Counted from the first letter of the stretch, positions 1 to 9,386 are shown. The stretch: DNA of 64,000 bases from Ruminococcus difficilis (GCF_016680995.1 NZ_JAEQMG010000061.1:35459-99458); one strand, 5' to 3'. A program made the numbers and translations. Notes: generated by a model not told the origin, from the letters alone.

Positions 1-33
1 AATGTCTTATTCTGTTTTATACTCTTCGAGCGA

Positions 34-1299
34 TCATGCCGGTTTCTTTTTTGTGATCGCTTTGTAAACAGGCTTCATCGTCAGACCCTGGATGACCGTG
101 GTGAAGAATACGACGGCATAGGTACAGCCGAGGATGATGTAATAAACCTTTTCGGGCACCATATCCCTGGTGCTCATCGCAAGGGCGACGGACAAGCCTC
201 CGCGCAGTCCGCCCCATGTAAACAGCGTGATGAAGCCGCCTCGGGAGAATCCGTCGGGGATCTCGCCCATGAACAGCGAAGAGATCGACAGACTGCTGAC
301 GCGCGAGATCAGGTTCGCGGCGATCGCGATGAACGAGAGCAGCAGGACGCTTTCCATCTTGAGGATGCTGACAAACGACAATCCCAAAAGCACATACAGG
401 ATCGAGTTGAAGAATACGTCGAGCGTCTCCCAGAAGGAGTCGAACAACTCCACGTGCTCCTTTTCCTCGGATTCCGCGTATTTGGAGCGCAGGTGAGAGA
501 ACAGGATACCGCAGATGACGGACGCAATCGCGCCGGAGCAGTGGAACACTTCGCACAGCGAATACGCCAGAGAAACAGCCAGCAGGCTGATAAAGATCTT
601 GAGCTGCGGGTGCTTCGAGAAGCGGAACATCAAGAAGCAAATCAGCGTGACGATAACACCGATGGCGACCGCGCCGAGTACCTCGCGGAGCATCACGGTG
701 AGGAAGCCCTGTTCCTCAGAACCGCTTGCCTTTACCATGCCGGAGAAGCAGACGAACAGCGCTACGCCGATACCGTCGTTGAACAGGGATTCACCTTGGA
801 TCAGGAAGGAAGTATCCTTCGGCAGACCGAACTTGCTGAGGATACCGGTGGCGGCGATGGGATCGGTGGGGGCAATGATACTGCCGAACATCAGGCATAC
901 GGGCAGGGAGAGATTGAGTCCGAGCAAAAGGCTCGCGCCGTAGATCAGCATACCGTAGAATACCGCGCCGAGCAGGGTACATACCAGCGAGAGCACGGTG
1001 ATCTGTCTTGCCATCTTTTTGAAGTCGGATAACTTCATATGGCAGGAACCGGCGAACAGCATGAAGCACAGCACGCCGTTCATCAAGAAGTCGTGGATAT
1101 CGAACCCCTGTATTTCTTTGAGGACGTTTCCGACGCTGGTATCGTTGAATACCGCTATACCGATCAGCAGAACGATACCGAGGATGGTCGAAAACAGCAT
1201 GAGTCCGATCTCGTAGGTCAGCTTGGTGACCTTCTCGTTAAAGAATCCAAGGATACATACCAAAGCGATGATTCCGGCAAACATATATAATGTTTCCAT
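34..1299 (-). CDS. Na+/H+ antiporter, CPA1 (NhaP-type) family
   Basis: A 421-residue polytopic membrane protein expected to exchange cytoplasmic Na+ (or K+) for external protons. Hydrophobic segments run the whole length, and the family motifs SIIAPTDPIAATGIL and GESLFNDGIGVALF carry the acidic ion-binding residues. The open frame extends upstream to 1410, but the added 37 residues are basic and hydrophilic. The ATG at 1299 has a strong AAAGGAGG site 8-10 bases ahead, so I start there. The length is usual for bacterial CPA1 proteins without a long cytoplasmic tail. It is monocistronic here and its neighbours do not indicate the physiological ion. Family assignment is firm; ion specificity is not determined. 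Confidence 0.9.
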   Translation of the reverse strand: METLYMFAGIIALVCILGFFNEKVTKLTYEIGLMLFSTILGIVLLIGIAVFNDTSVGNVLKEIQGFDIHDFLMNGVLCFMLFAGSCHMKLSDFKKMARQITVLSLVCTLLGAVFYGMLIYGASLLLGLNLSLPVCLMFGSIIAPTDPIAATGILSKFGLPKDTSFLIQGESLFNDGIGVALFVCFSGMVKASGSEEQGFLTVMLREVLGAVAIGVIVTLICFLMFRFSKHPQLKIFISLLAVSLAYSLCEVFHCSGAIASVICGILFSHLRSKYAESEEKEHVELFDSFWETLDVFFNSILYVLLGLSFVSILKMESVLLLSFIAIAANLISRVSSLSISSLFMGEIPDGFSRGGFITLFTWGGLRGGLSVALAMSTRDMVPEKVYYIILGCTYAVVFFTTVIQGLTMKPVYKAITKKKPA

Positions 1300-1524
1300 A
1301 TATTTCTTTTCCTCCTTTTTCTTTTGGTTGACCCTCATATTTTGACGGCGATGACGGAATCCGCACAGCTGTACACAAGGCACTGCGGCTGCGCGGATAC
1401 GACCTTTCATGACGCCGTATATGCCGATTTTTATACATTATAGCATAAAAACAGAGGCTTGAAAACCCGTAAAATAGAAATTTTTACAAAAGATTGCCGG
1501 GTTCATCTTACACACGCCGCCCTT

Positions 1525-1612
1525 TGTAGCAGATGTAGCAGCAAGAAATGGTTGTTTTCAGAAAAGGTCTTTTTTAAGAGAGTTTACTTTTTACCTGCGA
1601 CATCTGCTACAT
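1525..1612. repeat. Interrupted inverted repeat, about 17 bp arms
   Basis: TGTAGCAGATGTAGCAG at 1525-1541 is matched on the opposite strand by CTGCGACATCTGCTACA from 1595, with one mismatch. The AT-rich spacer is about 53 bases. The arms contain an internal GTAGCAGAT-type direct repetition. It may be a small miniature element or a large hairpin in the antiporter leader. No protein is encoded. Confidence 0.6.
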
Positions 1613-1656
1613 CGTTAATTTTTGTGTTTTGATCCGTGAAATGCAGTGCGAAACTC

Positions 1657-1685
1657 TTGTCAGCACAATGAACATATGCTATACT
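1657..1685 (+). promoter_or_regulatory. Sigma-A promoter for the rsbW/rsbU-like pair
   Basis: TTGTCA (1657-1662), a 17-base spacer and TATACT (1680-1685), about 40 bases before the ATG at 1728. Confidence 0.7.
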
Positions 1686-1727
1686 CATACGTAAGAGATC
1701 CGTATGATCGGAGAAGGAGTGATAGAG

Positions 1728-2138
1728 ATGAAAGAGCTGACCGTTGACGCTGTAGTAGGGAACATAGAAACCATCACCGATTTTGTCAACGCGGAGCTGG
1801 AGCTCCTCGACTGTCCGCTGAAGGTACAGATACAGATCGACGTCGCGATCGACGAGCTGTTCGGCAACATCGCTCACTATGCCTACGGGCATATCAAGGG
1901 CAAGGCGACGGTGCAGATCGCCTTTGACGAAGCTGAACGCACTGTGACACTGACCTTCATCGACAGCGGTACGCCCTTTGATCCGCTCAAAAAGGCTGAT
2001 CCCGATACCACGCTCTCCGCACAGGAGCGCAGCATCGGCGGGCTGGGGATCTTTCTCGTCAAAAAGTCGATGGATCATATGGAATACCGTTATCAAGACG
2101 GTCACAATATACTCTCTATCATGAAAAAATTGGGGTGA
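1728..2138 (+). CDS. RsbW/SpoIIAB-like anti-sigma factor serine kinase (GHKL ATPase)
   Basis: A 136-residue HATPase_c_2 protein of the anti-sigma-factor kinase type. In this family the protein binds ATP, holds a sigma factor and phosphorylates an STAS anti-anti-sigma partner. The N-box DVAIDELFGN is near residues 38-47, the G1-like box FIDSGTPFDP near 77-86 and the glycine loop GGLGIFLVK near 104-112. An ATG exists at 1704, but the AAGGAG Shine-Dalgarno lies inside that extension, so 1728 is preferred. The stop overlaps the next gene's leader, consistent with translational coupling to the RsbU-like phosphatase. No STAS protein or sigma factor is encoded nearby, so its targets are probably elsewhere or it works in another partner switch. 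Confidence 0.85.
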   Translation: MKELTVDAVVGNIETITDFVNAELELLDCPLKVQIQIDVAIDELFGNIAHYAYGHIKGKATVQIAFDEAERTVTLTFIDSGTPFDPLKKADPDTTLSAQERSIGGLGIFLVKKSMDHMEYRYQDGHNILSIMKKLG

Positions 2139-2143
2139 TCGAT

Positions 2144-3592
2144 ATGGGAAAAATCAAAGAGTATTTTAAGATCTATGAATCGGAAGAGACCAAGGCGGTC
2201 TTTGAACAAAACGATTATGAAGGAAACCGCCTGTCTTATTATGTCATTCTCTCCTGCGCGGTGATCCTGCTCATCTCGTGGGGCCTCAATCTGGCAGGGG
2301 TCTTCACTGTCCCTAAGGTCAGGATGAATGTCCTCGCCATATTGGGATTGATCGAGTTCGCCATTCCGGTCGTGCTGTATCTCAAGTTCAAAGGACAACG
2401 GCGCTGGCTCAAATACGTGATGGTCATCGCCCTGCTGTTTGCCTGTACCCAGCTTTTCAGTATCCTCAACCATAATGTTCTCCTGATCATGGTACTGCCC
2501 GTCATGCTGTCGAGCCGATACTTTTCCAAGGGCTTTACGGTGATGATCTCGATTTTGACGGTGATTTTCGCCACTGTCGGCAGCATATTGACAGTGCTGT
2601 ACGGTATCATCGACCTGAACTTCTATCCCTCGCCTGAGAAAGGCACGGTCATCATCATTGAACAAAAGCTGCGTGAAGCGATCGTAGCCTTGGGCATCGA
2701 CCCCTCCAAAGCGGTGGTCAGCATGATGGTCAACGGCTTTTTGCCGCGACTGCTGGCATTCACCGTCATCTGCTTCATCTCGATCTATATCGCAAAGCGC
2801 GGTCACGATATGGTACTCAGACAGAATGAGATCGCTCGCGCTTCCGCCAACGTCAAGGCGGAGCTGAACACCGCCACCCAGATCCAGAACGGTATGGTTC
2901 CCAGCATCTTCCCCGCTTTTCCGGGACGCAAGGAATTTGACATCCACGCCGGCATGTACACCGCGAAGGAGGTCGGCGGCGACTTCTACGACTTTTTCCT
3001 GATCGATGAGAAGCACCTCGCGATGGTGATCGCGGATGTATCGGGAAAGGGCGTTCCCGCGGCGCTGTTCATGATGGCTTCTAAGATCCTGATCAACGAC
3101 AGAGCGCTCATGGGCGGTACTCCCGCCGAGATCCTCCAATTCGTCAACGATCGTATTTGCAGCAATAACCAGGCGGAGATGTTCGTCACCGTATGGCTGG
3201 GCATCCTCGATCTCGAAACAGGCGATGTGATCGCCGCCAACGCAGGTCATGAATACCCTGTGATCCGCAAAAACGGCGGAAAATACGAGCTGCTCAAGGA
3301 CAAACACGGCTTTGTCGTCGGCGGTATGGAAGGTATCAGATACAAGGATTATGAGTTCAAGCTCGGCAAGGGCGATTCCATCTTCCTTTATACCGACGGT
3401 ATTCCCGAGGCGAACAACATCGAAGAGGAACAGTTCGGCACCGACAGGATGGTGGACGCGCTGAACATCAAGCCCGAAGGCACGCCGGAAGAGGTTCTGA
3501 TCAATGTGAAAAACGAAGTCAACACCTTTGTCGGCGACGCGGTCCAGTTCGATGATCTGACCATGCTTTGCCTGCGCTATAACGGCGAATAA
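2144..3592 (+). CDS. Membrane PP2C-family (SpoIIE/RsbU-type) serine phosphatase
   Basis: A 482-residue protein with about six hydrophobic segments in residues 25-230, then a SpoIIE/RsbU PP2C domain to the C-terminus. The metal-site motifs AKEVGGDFYDFF, VIADVSGKGVPAALFM, AANAGHEYP and FLYTDGIPEA are all present, so the catalytic domain looks intact. Such enzymes dephosphorylate an anti-anti-sigma protein in response to a signal, here presumably sensed by the membrane part. The ATG at 2144 follows GGGGTGA at the end of the upstream gene. A GTG at 2135 overlapping the upstream stop is possible but less likely. It forms a two-gene operon with the kinase. Confidence 0.88.
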   Translation: MGKIKEYFKIYESEETKAVFEQNDYEGNRLSYYVILSCAVILLISWGLNLAGVFTVPKVRMNVLAILGLIEFAIPVVLYLKFKGQRRWLKYVMVIALLFACTQLFSILNHNVLLIMVLPVMLSSRYFSKGFTVMISILTVIFATVGSILTVLYGIIDLNFYPSPEKGTVIIIEQKLREAIVALGIDPSKAVVSMMVNGFLPRLLAFTVICFISIYIAKRGHDMVLRQNEIARASANVKAELNTATQIQNGMVPSIFPAFPGRKEFDIHAGMYTAKEVGGDFYDFFLIDEKHLAMVIADVSGKGVPAALFMMASKILINDRALMGGTPAEILQFVNDRICSNNQAEMFVTVWLGILDLETGDVIAANAGHEYPVIRKNGGKYELLKDKHGFVVGGMEGIRYKDYEFKLGKGDSIFLYTDGIPEANNIEEEQFGTDRMVDALNIKPEGTPEEVLINVKNEVNTFVGDAVQFDDLTMLCLRYNGE

Positions 3593-3618
3593 ACATTGTT
3601 CTTCTTATACGAAAAAAT

Positions 3619-3656
3619 AAGCACATTCGACTGAAAATGCCGAATGTGCTTTTTTG
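3619..3656 (+). terminator. Rho-independent terminator of the rsbW/rsbU-like pair
   Basis: An 11-bp stem, AAGCACATTCG with CGAATGTGCTT, followed by a T run. It starts 27 bases after the phosphatase stop. Confidence 0.9.
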
Positions 3657-3697
3657 ATAGCTTCAACGATTCGCGTTGCTTTAGAGTGTAGAAAAAC

Positions 3698-3906
3698 CTG
3701 TAAAAGCCTTCCTTTGGGAAAGGAAGGTGCCTCCGAATGGAGGCGGATGAATTGCATCAAATGTTTGAGCAAAGAGAGTTACCATTAGAATAGTGTTGAT
3801 CAAGCCTTGATAATTTGTAGGTTTCTCCCTTCGGTCGATCAATTTATGCAATTCCTCAGTCGCCAACGGGCGACAGCTCCTTTTACCAAAAGGAGCCTTG
3901 GAAATC
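3698..3906 (-). repeat. Dispersed repeat family 1, copy A
   Basis: A 209-bp intergenic element. Read on the minus strand it begins CCAAGGCTCCTTTTGG, passes through GATCGACCGAAGGGAGAAAC and ends GGAAGGCTTTTACAG. Copy B at 51026-51186 shares the same three blocks in the same order. Both ends form small hairpins (GGCTCCTTTT/AAAAGGAGC and CCTTCCTTT/AAAGGAAGG). The 61-codon open frame inside is not a credible gene. It looks like a non-autonomous interspersed repeat. Confidence 0.75.
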
Positions 3907-3947
3907 GACTGCTCAAATTATATTGATACTTTTTCGACACGCTTGGA

Positions 3948-5057
3948 TCAACGTTTCGCGTTGATCTTTTGTTTTTCCTGATACAGCAGTTGATCCGCCT
4001 GTGTCAGATATTCAAAGAATTCCGTGGGATCTTTCGGACACGCCGTGACGCATCCGAAGCAGCATCCCAGTTTTGAGTCGACATCCGAGATCTTGAGCGT
4101 TGAAAACCGCTCGTTGACCTGTCTGAGCTTTGCGTTTAATCCGTCGAGGTCGTTGTTTTTCTCGATGATAAGGAACTCGTCACCGCCGAAACGGAACACG
4201 CTGTCGGCGGGGAAGATCTCTACCAGAATATCGGAAAAGCCCTTGAGCACGTCATCGCCCACACGGTGACCGTAGGTGTCGTTGACGGCTTTGAAGCTGT
4301 TGATATCGCCGATCGCGATACAGATGTCATTGCCGATATAGTCGGGGACATGTTGATTCAGCGCGTAGCGGTTCTGCAATCGCGTGATGCTGTCGTGGTT
4401 GGCGATGATCTCCAGCGAGTCGTTGAGCAGATTTGCCTTGTTCTTCTCTGAGATATAGCCGACGGTCACGCGATAGTTCGTGATAGCGCCTACGACCGAC
4501 AGTGCCGCGAACATCAGATAATTATACGGGTTGATCACACCCTCCTCAAATCCGAAATCCAGGATCAGATAGTTGAGGATGTAGGAGCCGAAGATGACCG
4601 TCGTCGTAAAAGCGGGATGGAGCTTGACGAACAGGACGAGGATCAGTCCCACGGTATAGAAGGTGAGGAGCTGCTGGTGATTGATATAGTTCCATACCGA
4701 TACATACATGCTCCAGATGATCAGCAGAATGACAAATCCGCCGATAAACACCTTGACGCCCATCGGGTGCTGTTTGACGGTGTCAGGTCGTTTCATCAGG
4801 CTTCCCGCGATAAAGTAACCCAGCAGGCACAGAAAGACGCTCAGGCCGACTCTGATCGCGGCGCCGATGACTTCACTGTCGGTGATTCTGTTGTGGTTTA
4901 TGATAAAGAATATGATCAAAGAGATGAGCTGTACAACTCCGACAACGAGCGAAACATAGTGAATGGTTGTGACATTCAGCGAATCGATCTCGTTTTGGGT
5001 CTCTCTGCTCATGGCAGGGAAGAACCAATCTTTGATCCATTCTGTTCTTTTTTTCAT
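3948..5057 (-). CDS. Membrane diguanylate cyclase (GGDEF)
   Basis: A 369-residue protein with about six hydrophobic segments (residues 30-205) and a C-terminal GGDEF domain expected to make c-di-GMP from two GTP. The signature FRFGGDEFLII is intact near residue 288, and the upstream DSITRLQNRYAL and GDINSFKAVNDTYGHRVGDD motifs are normal. I see no RxxD inhibitory site just before GGDEF, so product inhibition may be weak. The frame opens at 5105, but the ATG at 5057 follows AGAGGTGAT. It is the only protein in the window with a canonical GGDEF active site, and lies 150 bases downstream of the HD-GYP gene that ends the signalling operon. Confidence 0.9.
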   Translation of the reverse strand: MKKRTEWIKDWFFPAMSRETQNEIDSLNVTTIHYVSLVVGVVQLISLIIFFIINHNRITDSEVIGAAIRVGLSVFLCLLGYFIAGSLMKRPDTVKQHPMGVKVFIGGFVILLIIWSMYVSVWNYINHQQLLTFYTVGLILVLFVKLHPAFTTTVIFGSYILNYLILDFGFEEGVINPYNYLMFAALSVVGAITNYRVTVGYISEKNKANLLNDSLEIIANHDSITRLQNRYALNQHVPDYIGNDICIAIGDINSFKAVNDTYGHRVGDDVLKGFSDILVEIFPADSVFRFGGDEFLIIEKNNDLDGLNAKLRQVNERFSTLKISDVDSKLGCCFGCVTACPKDPTEFFEYLTQADQLLYQEKQKINAKR

Positions 5058-5207
5058 TCCATCACCTCTGAAGGATAAAACCAAGGATAAGGGTATTAAC
5101 TCCAAAGCATTTCGTGGTTGAATAAAAGCATTTTAACTGTGTTTGAGGAAAAAATCAATGGTAATAATGCCCAAAAATCAAGGAGATCACCCATATACAG
5201 GCTGAAA

Positions 5208-7328
5208 TTACGGCTCCAGATTGAGCTTTGCGATGCGGCGAACCTCATCCTCCGCGTCCAGAAATGCCTGCGCGACAAGCGGATCAAAGTGCGATCCCGC
5301 GTCCTCGCGAATGATGGAGAGCGCCTTCTCGATGGGGAACGGCTCCTTGTAGCTGCGGCGGGATACCAGCGCGTCAAACACATCCGCCACCGCCATGACG
5401 CGTGCCGAAAGCGGGATCTCTTCACCCTTGAGACCGGCGGGATATCCCTTGCCGTTCCACTTCTCGTGGTGGTAGAGGGCGAGGTTTTTCGCTTCGGTCA
5501 GGTAGCCCGTGTCCTCGTCCACGATCGACATCGCCTTGTCGATGATCTTGCCGCCCTCGACGGTATGACTCTGCATGATGCGGAATTCTTCGTCGGTGAG
5601 CTTGCCGGGCTTGTTGAGGATCACATCGGATACGGTGATCTTGCCCACATCGTGGAGCGGCGCGGAGTTGACGACCTCCGTGATGTATTCTTCGGTCAGC
5701 TGATCGCTGTAGATGCCTTCCTTGAGCAGCTGACACAGGATGATTTCAGTATATGCGGCAGTTTTGAAAACATGATCGCCCGTACACTGGTCACGGCTCT
5801 CGACCATATCGGCGAGTACCATGATCAGCCCGTTTTGGAGCCTGGTGAGCTGTTCGCTTTGATGCTGGAACTCTTCGATGTAGCGTACGGTATTATGCGC
5901 CGCTCTTTTGTAATCCTCATAGAGGGTCTCGATCTCGTCGCCGGTGCGGATATCCAGCGCGTTGAGCATACGGATCCACTTCTCTCTCGCCTCGGGGGTA
6001 TCATAGCCAGAGTGACGCGATACATGGGCGATGGCGTTGATCGGCTTGACGATATGGCGCTCCGCCAGCCAGACCGCGTAGGTGCGGATTAAAAGCAAAA
6101 AGCCGAGGAACAGGGAGATGATCTTGGCGAGGAAGGCGATCTCATCGGAGCGCAGTCGTCCCATGTCCATATCGATACCGATATAGCACTTGACCTGACC
6201 GGCGCTGTTTTTGACGGGTTCATAGACCGAGAGCAGCCATCCGTCCTCATCAATCGAGATGTCGGTGGGGATCTCCTCGCCCGCTAAGAACCGATCCTTG
6301 TATTTTTTGATCGAACTATCGTAGCGGATGACCTCGCCGGGATCGTCAGCCTCGACAGTCTCGGAGTCGACGTCAAAGATGACATGGGTACCGTCCTCAC
6401 TGATACGATAGATATAGGCGAACTTGATGTCGGGTGATACGTTGACGATCGTGTTGAGAAGCTCCTCGATGTGGCTGTATCCCTCCGCTTTTCTGCCCTT
6501 CTCCAGATATTCATCGATCCGGTCACGGTCCAGCTTGTCGGCGATGACATGGATGGCGTGGTGACCGTCCTCTTCAAATTCGGCGACAGTCGAATCATGA
6601 TACTGTAAAACGCTGATTCCGATCGCCGCCGATACCACCAGAGTAGTGGAGACCGCGACAACAAGCGTGACTTTCCAGCGCAGGGAAAGCCGCTTGCGGT
6701 TATGCGGATTGTGCCGCTCTATCAAGGTGACATAATACCAGCTTCGTGTCTGGACATAGTCAAGAACGCTTGACGGAAGCAGCTTGTAGATGATCAGCGC
6801 GATCACGGTGACCAGCGCCTTGTCGACAAAATCGATCAAAAAGTTCGCCGTCATATTGGACATGAAATAGCCCATCGGGATCACGTTGTTGATCTGTTCC
6901 GCAAAATCGACGGCAACACCCTCGCCGAAGCTCAGGCCGTTGATGAACCATGTCAGAAATCCGCCGACGATACCGCCCCAAAACGCGAAGAACACGATCG
7001 AGAGCAGGATATACGGTATCTTGAGTCGACGCAGTTTTTCGGCGAAAGAAACCGCCGTCACCGCGATGAGCACGCTGATGATGCAGTAGTAGATCGAAGA
7101 TGGGCTGGAGAAGCCGTTGATGATATTCGTAAAGAAGCCGACGGTGATACAGGGGATGTAGCCGCCCGCCATCGCGGACAGGATCGTTCCGACATTGTCG
7201 AGATAAAACGGAAGCCCCAGTACTTCGTTCAGCTTGATGCCGAGGATATTCAGCAGGACGCCTATGACGATGACGCCGAAAAGCGACGCCCCGGTTTGCA
7301 GCGATTTTGATCGCAGTTTCGTTGCCAT
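5208..7328 (-). CDS. Multi-pass membrane HD-GYP c-di-GMP phosphodiesterase
   Basis: A 706-residue sensor enzyme. Residues 10-190 are a bundle of hydrophobic helices that resembles an ECF-transporter S component (LPFYLDNVGTILSAMAGGYIP). A second helix near 225-245, an extracytoplasmic sensor of about 150 residues and a helix near 400 follow, then a HAMP-like linker and a C-terminal HD-GYP domain. The HD pair (APLHDVGKI, about residue 560), HHEKWNGKGYP (about 623) and VADVFDAL are intact, so c-di-GMP hydrolysis is expected. The start has GGAGG in front. It is the last gene of the signalling operon, 13 bases after the Hpt gene. The ECF-S resemblance is by eye. Confidence 0.88.
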   Translation of the reverse strand: MATKLRSKSLQTGASLFGVIVIGVLLNILGIKLNEVLGLPFYLDNVGTILSAMAGGYIPCITVGFFTNIINGFSSPSSIYYCIISVLIAVTAVSFAEKLRRLKIPYILLSIVFFAFWGGIVGGFLTWFINGLSFGEGVAVDFAEQINNVIPMGYFMSNMTANFLIDFVDKALVTVIALIIYKLLPSSVLDYVQTRSWYYVTLIERHNPHNRKRLSLRWKVTLVVAVSTTLVVSAAIGISVLQYHDSTVAEFEEDGHHAIHVIADKLDRDRIDEYLEKGRKAEGYSHIEELLNTIVNVSPDIKFAYIYRISEDGTHVIFDVDSETVEADDPGEVIRYDSSIKKYKDRFLAGEEIPTDISIDEDGWLLSVYEPVKNSAGQVKCYIGIDMDMGRLRSDEIAFLAKIISLFLGFLLLIRTYAVWLAERHIVKPINAIAHVSRHSGYDTPEAREKWIRMLNALDIRTGDEIETLYEDYKRAAHNTVRYIEEFQHQSEQLTRLQNGLIMVLADMVESRDQCTGDHVFKTAAYTEIILCQLLKEGIYSDQLTEEYITEVVNSAPLHDVGKITVSDVILNKPGKLTDEEFRIMQSHTVEGGKIIDKAMSIVDEDTGYLTEAKNLALYHHEKWNGKGYPAGLKGEEIPLSARVMAVADVFDALVSRRSYKEPFPIEKALSIIREDAGSHFDPLVAQAFLDAEDEVRRIAKLNLEP

Positions 7329-7341
7329 GATGATCCTCCGA

Positions 7342-7686
7342 TCAGTCGGCGCACAACGCGCCGAGCGTATCTCTCTTTGTCAAAAGGTCCTGCAGAAGAG
7401 GGGTGTAATCCATTTCGGTACGCGCGCGCAGCAGCTCTGTTATCTCGACGGAAACCTGATACATCGGGGTCAGCGAAAGATTGCCCAAAACGCCCTTGAG
7501 CGCGTGAGCTGCCTCAAACGCGCTGTCAAGATCGCCTGCTTCCAGCGCGGTCTGCAGCTTATCGAAATTCGCTTCCGCGGGGATCATGCCTACCAGCTTC
7601 AGATACAGCGCTTCATTGCCGGCGCATCGGGAGAGACCTTCTTCGGTATTTACTCCGAAATCGTTCAGCTTTTCGATCGTTAACAT
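7342..7686 (-). CDS. Hpt-domain phosphotransfer protein
   Basis: A 114-residue stand-alone histidine phosphotransfer domain. The core motif AAHALKGVLGNLSL places the phospho-accepting histidine at about residue 61, in the usual HxLKG context. It would shuttle phosphate between the hybrid kinases encoded upstream and receiver domains such as the one on the REC-GGDEF-EAL protein. The ATG at 7686 overlaps the end of the upstream gene by 7 bases, and that gene's last codons provide AAAGGAAG as ribosome binding site, so the two are coupled. The small size is normal for single Hpt domains. Confidence 0.88.
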   Translation of the reverse strand: MLTIEKLNDFGVNTEEGLSRCAGNEALYLKLVGMIPAEANFDKLQTALEAGDLDSAFEAAHALKGVLGNLSLTPMYQVSVEITELLRARTEMDYTPLLQDLLTKRDTLGALCAD

Positions 7687-9386
7687 GATGTTTCTTCCTT
7701 TCCTTGACATTCCTGATTGATCAATTCACCGAAGCGCTCAGCGGGCAGCGGCGGCGAAAAATAAAAACCCTGTACGATATCACAGCCCATTTGCCGAAGC
7801 ACGTTGAGCTGTTCTTCTTCCTCTACGCCCTCCGCCACGACGGGGACATGAAGGAACCGAGCGATGTCCATCACCAGTCTGACGAGCCCGAGCTTTTTGT
7901 CATCCAGCAGCATACGGCGGATGAACTGCATATCGATCTTCAAGACGTCGATCGGGATCTCGGTCAGCATATTCAGCGAAGAATAGCCGGCGCCGAAGTC
8001 GTCCATCTCGATCTTGAAGCCCTTATCTCTCAGGCTGCCGACCACCTCGATCAGCCGATCCGCGCTGTCGGAATAGGCGGACTCGGTGATCTCGAGCATC
8101 AGCTCGTCGGGGGTGAGGGAGAACTCGTCGAGGATGTCGCAGAGCTTTTTCTCCAGCTCGGGGTCGAAGATATCGACGCGCGACACGTTCACCGAGATCG
8201 GGACGGTTACATCGTATTGCTCGCGCCAGCGCTTGATCTGCCGCGCGGCACAGCGCCAGACATAGTGATCCACCCGACGGATCAGACCGTTCTGTTCAAA
8301 GAGCGGGATGAACTCGCCCGGACTGATAAATCCAAGCTCTGGATGGATCCAGCGGATCAGCGCCTCGGCGCTGGTGAGCACGGGACGCTCACTCTGTATT
8401 TGATATTTCGGCTGAAAATAGACGACAAAATCACCGTTGTCGATCGCGGCGTCAACGTCGCCGATCAGTCGTTCGTGAAAGACCGTGCGTTCATACAGCT
8501 CGTTGTTGTAGCGGGTCGTCAAAGAGCCGTACTGACCGCGGATGCGGTCGCATGCCAGCTTGGCGCGGCCGAACCACGACTCGGGCTCGCCCTCATTCCC
8601 TTCGCAGGAATAAACGCCCGCCCTCAGGCGCAGACTGCGCGATCCGGCAAATTCCGCGAGCTTCTTTTGCATCTCTTCCAGCAGCGGCTCATATTCCTCC
8701 TGCCGTTCGCAGAAGATGAAGAAAGTGTCGCTTTCACTGCGGCAGGCGATACCGCGCAGCTGTGTGAGCTTTTCATCGATCATCCCGCCGATGCAGGCGA
8801 GCACGCGGTCGCCCTCGCCGCGACCGAACAGCTCGTTGATGAGATGGAAGCGGTCGAGGTTGAGCACCAGCGCGTCCATCGGGCGATCGAGCCGATGGAT
8901 CATCCGACGCAGGTAAACGAAGAAGAAACTGCGCGTATACAGCCCCGAGACCTTGTCGCGCTCGGTGGAGCGGATGATGCTCTTGTCCTCGCTCAGCTCG
9001 ATGATCCTCTCACAGCGCGCGAGAATGACCTCGGGCATGTCATAGGGCTTGGTGATGAAATCCGCCGCGCCCATACGGATGCTGCGCACCTCGGCGGATT
9101 TTTCGGACGTCATCACGATGATGGGGATCCGCTTGAGCGCTTCATCCGCCTGACAGCGCTCGATCACCTCAAAGCCGTCCATCACGGGCATCAGCAGATC
9201 GAGCAGGATCAGCGAATAATCCGCGTCGGGCTGCGTGAGCATCATCATGGCTTCCTGACCATCGGACGCGGTCTCGATCTCAAAGGTCTGTGACAGCATA
9301 GCGCCGAGCAGTTCCCGGTTGATCAGTTCATCATCGACTATCAGCACGCGGCGTTTAATACCGCGTGCTGTCATATAATTCTTCAT
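7680..9386 (-). CDS. Response regulator REC-GGDEF(degenerate)-EAL, probable c-di-GMP phosphodiesterase
   Basis: A 568-residue protein. The receiver domain (residues 12-130) has VLIVDDE and the phospho-acceptor Asp63 in LILLDLLMPVMDG. A GGDEF-type domain (about 150-305) carries SESDTF in place of GGDEF, so it cannot be a normal cyclase. The EAL domain (about 315-560) is intact, with SAEALIRW, EITESAYSD, DDFGAGYSSL and VVAEGVE, so the likely output is c-di-GMP hydrolysis gated by phosphorylation. It sits between the hybrid kinase fusion and the Hpt gene, which supports a phosphorelay ending here. The degenerate GGDEF may bind GTP as an allosteric module, as known for some dual-domain proteins. 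Confidence 0.9.
   Translation of the reverse strand: MKNYMTARGIKRRVLIVDDELINRELLGAMLSQTFEIETASDGQEAMMMLTQPDADYSLILLDLLMPVMDGFEVIERCQADEALKRIPIIVMTSEKSAEVRSIRMGAADFITKPYDMPEVILARCERIIELSEDKSIIRSTERDKVSGLYTRSFFFVYLRRMIHRLDRPMDALVLNLDRFHLINELFGRGEGDRVLACIGGMIDEKLTQLRGIACRSESDTFFIFCERQEEYEPLLEEMQKKLAEFAGSRSLRLRAGVYSCEGNEGEPESWFGRAKLACDRIRGQYGSLTTRYNNELYERTVFHERLIGDVDAAIDNGDFVVYFQPKYQIQSERPVLTSAEALIRWIHPELGFISPGEFIPLFEQNGLIRRVDHYVWRCAARQIKRWREQYDVTVPISVNVSRVDIFDPELEKKLCDILDEFSLTPDELMLEITESAYSDSADRLIEVVGSLRDKGFKIEMDDFGAGYSSLNMLTEIPIDVLKIDMQFIRRMLLDDKKLGLVRLVMDIARFLHVPVVAEGVEEEEQLNVLRQMGCDIVQGFYFSPPLPAERFGELINQECQGKEETSC

Larger units (their letters stand above)
1300..1727. other. Intergenic region between antiporter and rsbW-like gene
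   Basis: This divergent spacer has no credible gene. It holds an interrupted inverted repeat (1525-1541 with 1595-1612), described separately, and a sigma-A promoter at 1657-1685 for the genes to the right. The rest is AT-rich. Confidence 0.6.

Noticed and set aside
3681..3866. 61-codon minus-strand open frame
   Set aside because: Inside repeat family 1, with no ribosome binding site and no counterpart frame in copy B.
7704..9293. 529-codon plus-strand open frame opposite the REC-GGDEF-EAL gene
   Set aside because: Antisense shadow without domain motifs or a ribosome binding site.
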